Positions 31,101-38,754 of a stretch of 38,754 bases of DNA are shown piece after piece. Position 1 is the first letter of the stretch. Every line of letters begins with the position of its first letter. The translations under genes were made by a program, and so were the position numbers. The notes below the pieces were generated by a model. That model saw nothing but the letters and a program-made list of their open reading frames with translations, was not told the origin of the DNA and ran no database searches. Source of the stretch: Candidatus Pacearchaeota archaeon (lineage in GTDB: Archaea; Nanobdellota; Nanobdellia; UBA10117; JABICX01); the NCBI GenBank assembly GCA_017608025.1, contig JAFCGM010000002.1:70250-109003 (forward strand). Direction: 5' to 3'.

Positions 31101-34100
31101 ATTATCACTTCGATATGTATCTAATGTACCTCCATTATAAACAAGAATTCCTTCTGAAACATTTAGTTCAGAAGTAGTTGGAGGTAAGTCCCAATTACGC
31201 ATTTGAGTACTACCATAAACAGACATATTTCCAAATACATTTATTATTGGTGGGTAAAGATAAGCTGTTGAAGAAGATTCTATTATTAGATTATTGAATG
31301 GATGTATTGTTTCAACTGGCTGAGTAATTGTTCCACCAAGAACTATTGTTCCTGAATTTGCATTGAATGTTGCTCCAGAGCTTATTCTAATTGCATATTC
31401 TGTTCCTCCAATATCTCTTGATGTTACATTTGTTAGTCCGGAGGAGGCAGTAAATATTCCGCCAGAATTAACTTGGATTGATTCAAAAGTTATATCTGCA
31501 TCCCATTCAGATGCTAACGAGCCGTTTCCAAGATGTCCGGTTTCGTTTGCTCCGAAATATGCTCCAGATGGGACTGTAATTCCTCCTGTTACATTTAGGA
31601 TTGAATCTGGGTCATATGGAATTAAATCTGCTGTTGTAGACCAACTATCGATTCCTCCAGAACCAATTGAATTGCTTCCATCAAAGTACCATGTTCCTTC
31701 ATTAGCAAAAGAAATTCCAGTACAAGTTACATCACGGAATAGTCCTCCATTGTCTCCCCACAAGTACAATTCATCAAGATTTGTGTCAGTTCCTTCAACA
31801 ATAAAGTAAGTGTCTTGGTAATAGGAAATAATTGCAATATCTTGAGAATTGAAATCAACTGTATCTCCTGCGACGATTGTGAAATTTCTGTAATGATAAT
31901 TAAATCCATCAAATACTATTGTTACTCCATCTCCTCCTGTTGTTGAAGCACTTGGATCAGTACCTTTGTGCCGTAGCCATTTCCAGTGGACTTCTCCTGT
32001 ATGTGTATCTGCGCCATAATCCCAATCATATATTCCCGAACCAATTAATTCTGCTTGATGAGATGAAGATGCTGCTTGGAATACTGCATTGTTTCCGCCA
32101 CTGTCATAATGTCCTCTTAATTCACCGTTATTTATTATTGTTCCTGCTTGTGTTTCATTTCCAAAAGTTATGTAAATATCATGAGGAACTGTATATGGAT
32201 AGAATTTTGCATTATTTATTTCAAGAGTATCTATTATTGTGATATTATCTCTTACTAAGAACCAATTATTGTTTATGTTTAAGGTTAAATTATAAAACTC
32301 AAATGAGTTATAGATATTGGTTGCTCCTGAAACTTTATTAAACTCAACTTCCTGAGCTCCGTGCAAATAGCTTCCGGTGCCGGACATATCTCCGCCGATT
32401 GTTATTTTTCCTGTTCCAGCATTAGCATCATCTCTTCCCCATGTTGCTCCAGACATGATTATTACATCTTCTCCAATTGTTTGCGTACTATCAACATTAT
32501 TGTCATTCCTAAAAATTCCAGAAGTAATTGTTAGATTTCCATTTAATTCATAAGATGTTTCATAATTTACAGGATTGCCATTTGTATCTATTTCCAAATT
32601 ATTGAAATTTCCAGATGTTCCTGTAAGGTCTACTACTGTGAATGTGTCTTGAATTGCTATTTTTAAATCAACAATTCCGGAAATAATTCCATTATTTCTT
32701 ACAGAGGTTCCAGCTGTTTTTTTATTAATTTCAAGTAATGCTCCATTTCCAGAGACATTTCCGCCAGAGTTTATTTTCAGTGATCCGAATTCATGGGTTT
32801 CTGACTCTGCTTCTAAGATTCCATCAACTGTTAAAGAATTGTTTACATAGAACTTGTATCCGTTGGTGTTTACTTTTCCTGTTGAAGTGATGTTTGCATA
32901 ATTACAATATGTGTCTTCTGTAAATGTGTAGTTGTCTGTGAAAGTACAATTTGATGTTGGTCCTACGAAAATCCACATTCCGTCTGGGACATTTCCGCCA
33001 AGGTCTTGTCCGTTGTAGACGTAGATTGGGTCTTCTCCTGTGTTGTTTCCGTTTTGGACTGCTGCGTATTCAAATGTTTCTTCAATTGCTGAGGAGTTGA
33101 TTTTCCAATAAGCTACTGAGGAAGTGATTGTTGCTAGGTTGCCTTCCTCTCCAATAATATTAAGTGTTCCTTCTGAATCATAAAATCCGTCAGTGGTTGT
33201 GAAGTTTAACAAAGAACCTGCAGTTAAGTTGAAATACGATCCATCATAAATTGCTACTCTCTGTGATTCTAAGTTATATCCTGCTGATGCAAAGTTTGCA
33301 TTATTATATATACGCATACTTCCAGAGACATTTACATCTCCTGCAAGAAGGTGGTTGGAATATCCAACTAATATACTTGAATAAGAAGTTCCAGTAATTG
33401 GAGCTTCTCCAACGAAATATTTTACAGAACCGATGTCTGCAAATGTTGCGCCATTGTCAATTGGTGAGTTTGAGCCATAGATGTAAAATCCTGTTCCATC
33501 ATCTGAAGAGAATGTTCCTGTACCTAGAGTAAGTGTTCCGTGAGTTATTGGACCTGCCGTAATAATATTATCTAATTTTGTTGTTTTTCCTGCTGCAGCA
33601 ACTTCTAAATTATAAAATTGCGGGTCAGTGTCTTGACCAAATATGTAACCATCTCCAGTCATGTTTACTGTTGAAGTTCCATAATCAAAAGTTCCTGCTG
33701 AAGCCCAGACAGAACCTGCTGATGCTGTTCCGTCATTTAATCCTTCTGAATCATATACTGTAGTTCCTGTTCCTTCATCAAAATCATAGCAAGTTAACAA
33801 ATCAGGTGATGATTCTTCAGAGCATTTTTTAAACATTGATTCTCTGATTTGAGACCCTGTTTTAGAATGATTCCATATTTTTAATACATCAATTGTTCCG
33901 TTAAAGTAATAGTCTCCGCTAGATATATCTCCTATATCTAATTTGGATGATGCATCCAGAGCACCAATACAATCAGCATCTGTATGAGCATTCATTGTTG
34001 TATCAGCGGTTGTTGAATCTACTAATTTACCGTCCAAATAAATTTCCAAATTTTCAGAACCATTATAATTATTTACAATATGATGCCATTTATTTCTGGA

Positions 34101-37100
34101 TATTGGTGCTGAAAGCCATGCTCCATTCCATCCAAGAGATTCTGACCATGCTCCAACATAAATCTTAGATTCTTTTATATAAATATTCAGTCCATTTACA
34201 GAGCCACCTTCTTCAAAAATAATTTGAGATTTGGTTATATTTTCTGCTTTAAACCATAATTCTATCGCTCGTTCATCAAATGCAATATCAAATATTGAAG
34301 AAGAACCAGTATCTGGAGTTACATATTCATTTGTTCCATTTAAATCCAAGGCAGATGTTCCGAAAAGGCCTCCAGATGTAGTGAAGTTTCCTGAAACATC
34401 TATATTTGATGATGAAGCTGAAAATGTTGCTCCTTGAACAATCTGAAGATTTGTAACATTTAGATCTCGAGTTCCTGTTTCTGTTGAACCATATCCATCT
34501 GCATAAATCAAATTATCAACAAAAGTAGTTCCGTACATCAAATTATTCCCCCATTGAGTATATTTATTTTGAAGCATTACATTATGAAGTTGGTTGCTTC
34601 CAGCACCCCAATAAACATTGTTTGTTTTTGTTTTAGATATAATAATTGAGCCGTTTTCATGATAAAAAGTTCCATCTATTCTTAATGAACGATCAAATCC
34701 GTCATTTACAACGCCATCAATGTAAAATAAGCCATCTCCATAAACTGTTGATCCGCTGTTTGCAATAAATCCTTTTGATTCTAATCGATATCCGTTTAGG
34801 TCGAGAGTGTCGCCCGAACTTCCAAAAGTAAATCCTGCAAATTCACAGTTACCTAATAGAGTTATGTTTTTGTCATAAGATCCTGTTAGCGGAGTTATGT
34901 CTGTTTGAACATCAATCCATTTTATATTTAATGAAGATGGGGCATATTCTCCTCCCCGGAATATGCTTGGAACTCCAACATCACTAGTAATTATTGCTGG
35001 ATATAATTCAGATGCTGCTTGAATTGTTATATTATCATATGGAGTATGACTATATAGATAATCTAGAGATATTGTTCCTGATTGAGACTCATTACCCATA
35101 GTTAAAACAATGTTATCTTTAGTCATGTACCATAAATCAATTCCTCCCAGACCAGATAATTCATTAATGATTTGGGTATTTGACTTCATGTTTGTATTTC
35201 TTTGACCTGCTGTAGCATCTATTTCAACATTGTAAAATGCATTTTCTCCGGTGAAATTGCCAATCCAATATGCGTTGGTCGTGTCTGTTCTCAAGGAAGT
35301 TATTTTTCCCTGATTGTGTGTGAAATTTCCATTGTTTGTGAAATCGCCGACAATAAATGTTGTTCCAGATGTTGCATTGTAGAATCCTGTTGAATAAATC
35401 TTCATTGAGTCGACTGTTTGGTCTGCTGTTCTTCCGTGGAAAGTTCCGTAAATGTGGGCTGAGTCTGCTCCTGTAACTGAATATCCATTTGCGTCAAGTG
35501 TTCCAGTTTCAGTTATGTTTAAGACTTGTCCTGAGCAGTCAAGATCTGAAGTTAAGGTTTCATATGCATCAATATAACATCCTTGGTCGATTGTTACTTC
35601 TGCTGAAACTGTTGTGTTTCCATCTTCATATCTGTCGTTTGGTGTTACTGCTACTGACCATTGCTCTCCTGAAGTTAATTCGTGTGATGAAATGTTTTGG
35701 TTAGAGTGTCCTGCAAAGCCTGCCTGGTAGTTTGCTTTTATTTGCTGTTCTGAAAGGGAATAATTGTAAATGCGAACTTCGTCGATTGAGCCGTTGAAAA
35801 TCTGTCCTCCTCCGTTTGATGTCTGTGAACCAATTGCGAGATCATAAGAGTTGTCTATATTTCCTACAAAAGTACTTGATGCCGTGTCTTTTATTGTTCC
35901 GTCAATTGCAATAAAAATATCTGTGTTATTTCTTCCAACTACATAATGATGCCAATTACCATCTGATGTTCCATAATTGTCCCTTACTTCAGCACCATTT
36001 GTTCCATCACAGATTTTGAACCATAATTGTCGCGGATCACTATATCCATGTCTAAATACATACTGAGAAGCATCACATGTACCTAAAGACCCATCTGTTC
36101 CTTTAGCAATTATTCCTGCATGGTCAACATTATCATCATCAATATATTTCATCCAAAGCTCTATTGAAAATTCTCCTGTACCGAAGTTCAAACTTTCGTT
36201 ATTTTGGACATCAACATAATCATCAATTCCGTCGAATTTGTATGCTCCACCAACTTGTCCATCAGAGGTCCATGTTGGTGCATTGCTTTCAGTTCCGCCG
36301 CCAAGTGTTCCATTGTTTCCGTATGTTGAGTAATCTCTAATTGCTCCGGAAGTTGTTTCTGAAATATTTGTGTCAAAAGGCATGTTAAGAACTGCTATTG
36401 AATTTCCATTTAGGCGCCAGTCAGTTATGTTTGTGATTGGGTCTGAATCTGTGTCTGATGAGCCTGAAATGTTTGCAATTAAGTCAGTGTTTGTTGTTGG
36501 GGTTGATGGAACAATGTTAACAGATGCATCTGTTGGAATATAATTTACTTTGAATGTTCTTTGTACTGTTGAGTTTAAGTTCCCTGCTTGGTCTACTGAA
36601 TATGCAGTGTAAGTGTATGTTCCAGAATTAAGGTTTGTGAAATTGTTGTAAAGTCTGTAAGTTCCTGATTGATATGAAGCGTTTATCTCTTGTGGTGATA
36701 GTGCTCGATTGTAGATTTTTACTTCGTCAATTGAACCATTTAACAAAGGACTTGATGCTCTTGCATTTCCAATCCATAAATCACTAGATACGGAAGTTAA
36801 TGCGGAAGTAAGAACATCTGAGTCTTCTAATGAGGCATTTATATATAATTCTGCACTTTTATTTGAATGAATAATCAATGAAACAAATTCCCATTCCCCT
36901 GTATTTAAATCGTTTGTAGCAATAAGTTTATTTCCAGTATTGTCTCCACTATCAAATATTTCAAAATATAATTTTTTAGAATTATATGATTTTATAAGTT
37001 GCCATCCATTTTGTCTATCTGTTTTACTTAAAAATCCCCAATAACCACTTTCTTGAGGTTCATTTAACTTTACCCAAAAAGTAAGAGTCATATCTTTAGT

Positions 37101-38754
37101 TAAATTTATACTTGGACTATTTTGAATTGAAATGTAATCATCCACACCATTAAATGCATATGCTTTGCCTCTTGCTCCAGTTGTTAATGTTGGGCAGTTT
37201 GTACATGAACCATTGTTTCCGTATGTTGAACTGTCCTTATAATTTCCTTCAAATCTCCACCAGCCAACTAAAGAGTTATTCCAATCAATAAATGAAGACA
37301 TGTTGTTTGATGAGTCTAATGTTGATATATTAATTATTGGGGAATTTAATTCTGTTCTGACTCTTAAATTATCTGAAGGTGTTTGTCCTTGGTAGCTTAT
37401 TGCTGGTTGGGTTATGTCTGTTGTGAGTGTTCTGTTTGCGTCTGCAAAGGAACATATGTTTTCATTGTCGCAGAAATAGCAGTTCCAATCAAAGGATTTT
37501 TCATTTGTGTATCCTGTTTCTGTGAAGGTAACAGCTTCAGTTTGTGAAGAGAGGGTTGTGTTTTCTGCTGCAATTGCCCATGAACCTGTATAATCATTGT
37601 ATAAAGACACATTTTTCAGTGCAATATCATTTGTTGCAGAGCATTCAAAAATTACTGTGTCATTTACATACCAATTGTTTAATGGTGATGTTAAATTTAC
37701 TATAGCTTCTGTTGATTGAATTGTTATGTTGTTTGATAATTGAGTTGTTCCATCTTCATATCCATCGTTTGGTGTTACTGCTACTGACCATTGCTCTCCT
37801 TTTGTTGTTTCATCTGAGACAATTGTTTTTTCGTGATGTCCTGCGAGGCCTGCTTGGTAGTTTGCTTTTATTTGCTCTGGTGTTAATGCAATGTTGTATA
37901 TTTTAAATTCATCTAAAAGACCAAGTATCATTCCATAATCTCCTGACCAGGAACCTGCTACAATTGTTGTTTTTCCAAAATAACTTGATTCATTTAATGT
38001 TCCGTTGGCTTTATTGCTTCCATCAAAATAAACATGAATATCTTTTGTTTCATTACTTACAGTTGCTACAAGATAATGCCATTCATTATCAAGAATATCT
38101 TCACTGCAAGTTACACTTACTGAACCTGAACCCGAATAAGGATAAATTAAAATACCTGGAGCAGAAGAAGCACCATTTCCAATTCTTAATGAAATTTTAG
38201 ATTGCCAACCCCCACCATATATATTTGTTGATGCTCTTTGTGTTTCATTTAACTTATACCAAGCTGCAATAGTATATTCTTGCGGAACTTGAACAGATGG
38301 TCCAGTTAATTGATTATTTTCATATCCTGTGAAATTATAAGCCCCTCCGACTTTTCCATTAGGAGTCCATTCAATTCCTGTTGCACTAAGTGTGAAATTG
38401 TTTCCATAGGTTGAATAATCTCTTATTGCTCCAGAAGTTGTTTCTGATATGTTAGTATCAAAAGGCAGGTTTAGAATAGCAATCGAAGTTCCAGATTTTC
38501 TGAAATCAGTTATGTTAGTTATTGAGTCTGAGTCTGAGTCAGAACCTGTAAAGTGAATTGTTAGGTTTTCTGTTGTGTAGTTTGTTCCATACGTTGAATT
38601 GAAAATTAGGTTTAAGAGAGTTGGCTTGTTGTTTATGTAAAGTGTTCTTTCTTCTGTTGAGTTGATGTTTCCAGCTTCGTCAACTGAATATCCTGTGTAT
38701 GTGTAGGTTGCTCCTTCTGAAAGGTCTGAGAAAGTGTTTGTGTATTTATAGGCG
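28161..38754 (-). CDS. Giant LamG / beta-helix surface protein with C-terminal pilin-like domain (5' end beyond window)
   Basis: The frame is open from 28161 to the right edge, giving at least 3530 residues; an internal ATG at 37931 is not the start. From the N-terminal side there are LamG/concanavalin-like modules at about 38490-37830, 37280-36690 and 36400-35720, each with a GxxxAYxF(D/N)G start and a (D/E)(E/V)xxIYNxxL end. They are separated by Ig-like/CARDB spacers (TYTAYSVDQAGN). A long parallel beta-helix-like region follows (about 35600-28900) with a fourth LamG inside it (about 34350-33860). The last ~145 residues from KSYAIDLSPAL resemble the ectodomain of the 24525 protein. The protein is very rich in N-glycosylation sequons and has no C-terminal TM or sortase-like signal. 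It is probably an adhesin attached through its C-terminal module. Confidence 0.8.
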   Translation of the reverse strand, partial: AYKYTNTFSDLSEGATYTYTGYSVDEAGNINSTEERTLYINNKPTLLNLIFNSTYGTNYTTENLTIHFTGSDSDSDSITNITDFRKSGTSIAILNLPFDTNISETTSGAIRDYSTYGNNFTLSATGIEWTPNGKVGGAYNFTGYENNQLTGPSVQVPQEYTIAAWYKLNETQRASTNIYGGGWQSKISLRIGNGASSAPGILIYPYSGSGSVSVTCSEDILDNEWHYLVATVSNETKDIHVYFDGSNKANGTLNESSYFGKTTIVAGSWSGDYGMILGLLDEFKIYNIALTPEQIKANYQAGLAGHHEKTIVSDETTKGEQWSVAVTPNDGYEDGTTQLSNNITIQSTEAIVNLTSPLNNWYVNDTVIFECSATNDIALKNVSLYNDYTGSWAIAAENTTLSSQTEAVTFTETGYTNEKSFDWNCYFCDNENICSFADANRTLTTDITQPAISYQGQTPSDNLRVRTELNSPIINISTLDSSNNMSSFIDWNNSLVGWWRFEGNYKDSSTYGNNGSCTNCPTLTTGARGKAYAFNGVDDYISIQNSPSINLTKDMTLTFWVKLNEPQESGYWGFLSKTDRQNGWQLIKSYNSKKLYFEIFDSGDNTGNKLIATNDLNTGEWEFVSLIIHSNKSAELYINASLEDSDVLTSALTSVSSDLWIGNARASSPLLNGSIDEVKIYNRALSPQEINASYQSGTYRLYNNFTNLNSGTYTYTAYSVDQAGNLNSTVQRTFKVNYIPTDASVNIVPSTPTTNTDLIANISGSSDTDSDPITNITDWRLNGNSIAVLNMPFDTNISETTSGAIRDYSTYGNNGTLGGGTESNAPTWTSDGQVGGAYKFDGIDDYVDVQNNESLNFGTGEFSIELWMKYIDDDNVDHAGIIAKGTDGSLGTCDASQYVFRHGYSDPRQLWFKICDGTNGAEVRDNYGTSDGNWHHYVVGRNNTDIFIAIDGTIKDTASSTFVGNIDNSYDLAIGSQTSNGGGQIFNGSIDEVRIYNYSLSEQQIKANYQAGFAGHSNQNISSHELTSGEQWSVAVTPNDRYEDGNTTVSAEVTIDQGCYIDAYETLTSDLDCSGQVLNITETGTLDANGYSVTGADSAHIYGTFHGRTADQTVDSMKIYSTGFYNATSGTTFIVGDFTNNGNFTHNQGKITSLRTDTTNAYWIGNFTGENAFYNVEIDATAGQRNTNMKSNTQIINELSGLGGIDLWYMTKDNIVLTMGNESQSGTISLDYLYSHTPYDNITIQAASELYPAIITSDVGVPSIFRGGEYAPSSLNIKWIDVQTDITPLTGSYDKNITLLGNCEFAGFTFGSSGDTLDLNGYRLESKGFIANSGSTVYGDGLFYIDGVVNDGFDRSLRIDGTFYHENGSIIISKTKTNNVYWGAGSNQLHNVMLQNKYTQWGNNLMYGTTFVDNLIYADGYGSTETGTRDLNVTNLQIVQGATFSASSSNIDVSGNFTTSGGLFGTSALDLNGTNEYVTPDTGSSSIFDIAFDERAIELWFKAENITKSQIIFEEGGSVNGLNIYIKESKIYVGAWSESLGWNGAWLSAPISRNKWHHIVNNYNGSENLEIYLDGKLVDSTTADTTMNAHTDADCIGALDASSKLDIGDISSGDYYFNGTIDVLKIWNHSKTGSQIRESMFKKCSEESSPDLLTCYDFDEGTGTTVYDSEGLNDGTASAGSVWASAGTFDYGTSTVNMTGDGYIFGQDTDPQFYNLEVAAAGKTTKLDNIITAGPITHGTLTLGTGTFSSDDGTGFYIYGSNSPIDNGATFADIGSVKYFVGEAPITGTSYSSILVGYSNHLLAGDVNVSGSMRIYNNANFASAGYNLESQRVAIYDGSYFNLTAGSLLNFTTTDGFYDSEGTLNIIGEEGNLATITSSVAYWKINSSAIEETFEYAAVQNGNNTGEDPIYVYNGQDLGGNVPDGMWIFVGPTSNCTFTDNYTFTEDTYCNYANITSTGKVNTNGYKFYVNNSLTVDGILEAESETHEFGSLKINSGGNVSGNGALLEINKKTAGTSVRNNGIISGIVDLKIAIQDTFTVVDLTGTSGNFNNLEIDTNGNPVNYETSYELNGNLTITSGIFRNDNNVDSTQTIGEDVIIMSGATWGRDDANAGTGKITIGGDMSGTGSYLHGAQEVEFNKVSGATNIYNSFEFYNLTLNINNNWFLVRDNITIIDTLEINNAKFYPYTVPHDIYITFGNETQAGTIINNGELRGHYDSGGNNAVFQAASSSHQAELIGSGIYDWDYGADTHTGEVHWKWLRHKGTDPSASTTGGDGVTIVFDGFNYHYRNFTIVAGDTVDFNSQDIAIISYYQDTYFIVEGTDTNLDELYLWGDNGGLFRDVTCTGISFANEGTWYFDGSNSIGSGGIDSWSTTADLIPYDPDSILNVTGGITVPSGAYFGANETGHLGNGSLASEWDADITFESIQVNSGGIFTASSGLTNVTSRDIGGTEYAIRISSGATFNANSGTIVLGGTITQPVETIHPFNNLIIESSSTAYLYPPIINVFGNMSVYGSTQMRNWDLPPTTSELNVSEGILVYNGGTLDTYRSDNSNKNVTTKWIIVNSGATFDATNTTTFISGDLNNSGALISNSGTVNFIGDSQIYAYNTTDFSTIKVSGNATIQSDISYEIINVTSTGNLTYSANIGDDLTNYYKQAGGYVSIADSSVLVSNDSYFNGEILGDNTTGSAYYVDFIQSGSNWIVNNNENCNFTENTTLTNNLVCADELKINNGVWVVSDSYNITAKTLNLQNSGTLNLTSGSIFFFKDVSGAGLTSSNGTINAIGTADNKITIRSESLDPTNHWSGSTNADLLFEHTIVDGFERIISLGARQNTQAMSFEYCTLQNSSYTHMAYINTRPVNLNNSVWITNSAQTSYAIHCDFDQSATHFNVTIQGTGQNIYKMCNERHSLINSTFDSAHIDDSCGGENIGVTSRNHNGTGNYYIWAKNLTKSGIPDDFASGDDIILEDGRLIIDEDAAAYRINVTDNTILEIEAGQTLTFDDAISAGFGYNSYGHLICDGVPGNEVIIKSENSNPSSKWNNRWNYWSGNGRFYVNYTTFENYASFGFAQTSDTWFKNVLMNSTSTVILVGSGSNYMENIHQTGGQLNLYVGDMTAVNVTIDDGGIDVTTSCCANERKVEFINSSFNIDGVRTSNSGDMIISKNHNNIAGDYYIWSNENRESNLTEIENKFSATDNVTLYQGNFTIDEPWAYNSINVTENALLTYNYTGTDTELDYYKELGGTVIVDGATLFTSDSYYNGELIVDNTTDDSHDASYYVDYVTNGGLWLVNESGYPQWQSYARNQTIVYNEHYIEFNASWTDEALYGYIFSINQTGTWVNSSLNTFSGTYNVSENITQITAAGGTNVSWRIWARDISGNWNATPIDSFIVQPKSYAIDLSPALQDRIYWNITSLPAVNSSAIENNGAGATDYWVNVTAAGTLVDVYMKATGNLVNGSSFIALPNETYAYSTTDNTVPGIPKSITTSYSDNQIGSGLDDGDFSWIKFFLSVPGNQAPGTYKNNVTFTVVEYGEAP
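35620..35670 (-). repeat. Exact intragenic repeat of the giant gene, copy 1
   Basis: Thirty-six bases at 35635-35670 (ending TTGCTCTCCT) are identical to 37765-37800, with CCATCTTCATAT preceding both. It encodes the GEQWSVAVTPND segment after a LamG module and marks recent internal duplication. Confidence 0.85.
37750..37800 (-). repeat. Exact intragenic repeat of the giant gene, copy 2
   Basis: This is the partner of 35620-35670, about 2.1 kb away. Similarity extends weakly across the flanking LamG C-terminus (ANYQAG.AGH). Confidence 0.85.

Noticed and set aside
28161-37931. Giant gene beginning at the ATG at 37931
   Set aside because: The frame stays open with LamG-type coding sequence to the right edge of the window, so 37931 is internal.

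Overview
The window looks like a chromosomal segment of an AT-rich DPANN archaeon, most like the Woesearchaeota/Pacearchaeota group. This placement is an inference. It rests on archaeal-type genes (XerA, DUF357, Dph6), two tRNA genes without encoded CCA, TATA-like boxes about 23-28 nt before many first-gene start codons with no leader or Shine-Dalgarno (SD) site, strong GGAGG-type SD sites before internal operon genes, very tight gene packing, and many surface proteins with LamG, cadherin-like and TG-motif architecture.

Region 1 (1-12 kb) is mostly housekeeping. It holds the start of a sugar nucleotidyltransferase, tRNA-Ser(GGA), a small membrane protein, a severely truncated dph2 remnant, a DUF357 gene, tRNA-Ala(GGC), dph6, a hypothetical gene, a bacterial-type metK, a winged-helix regulator, a gdhA-trxB-trxA operon, an alpha/beta hydrolase, uppP, a transglutaminase-like protein, xerA and tmk. 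All five convergent gene pairs in the window abut or overlap. A short hairpin-bearing intergenic repeat occurs three times in the first 1.8 kb and twice more near 24.4 kb.

Region 2 (11.9-16.1 kb) is a MoxR / DUF58 / VWA cluster with a divergent one-TM partner. The VWA gene seems to start at a non-canonical ATT behind a perfect SD. The intergenic space at 15158-15549 is GC-rich for this genome and full of hairpins. Part of it recurs at 22.7 kb.

Region 3 (16.1-38.75 kb, all minus strand) is a surface-structure locus. It encodes two cadherin-like membrane glycoproteins, a 66-aa HTH regulator, two membrane-anchored proteins with signal peptides that could act as assembly chaperones, several small N-terminally anchored pilin-like proteins sharing a G[IL][ST]G.A..TG.V..T motif, a coiled-coil membrane protein with a pilin-like ectodomain, a two-repeat protein of unknown function, an HTH-MNT/HEPN toxin-antitoxin pair, a small RHH protein and a giant LamG/beta-helix protein. 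The giant protein has at least 3530 residues and runs off the right edge. Its C-terminal domain resembles the ectodomain of the 24525-25403 protein.

Working model (inference): MoxR/DUF58/VWA proteins and the chaperone-like proteins assemble or mature surface filaments made of the small pilin-like proteins, and the giant LamG protein joins them through its C-terminal pilin-like module. The locus as a whole is the best candidate for an undescribed system here.
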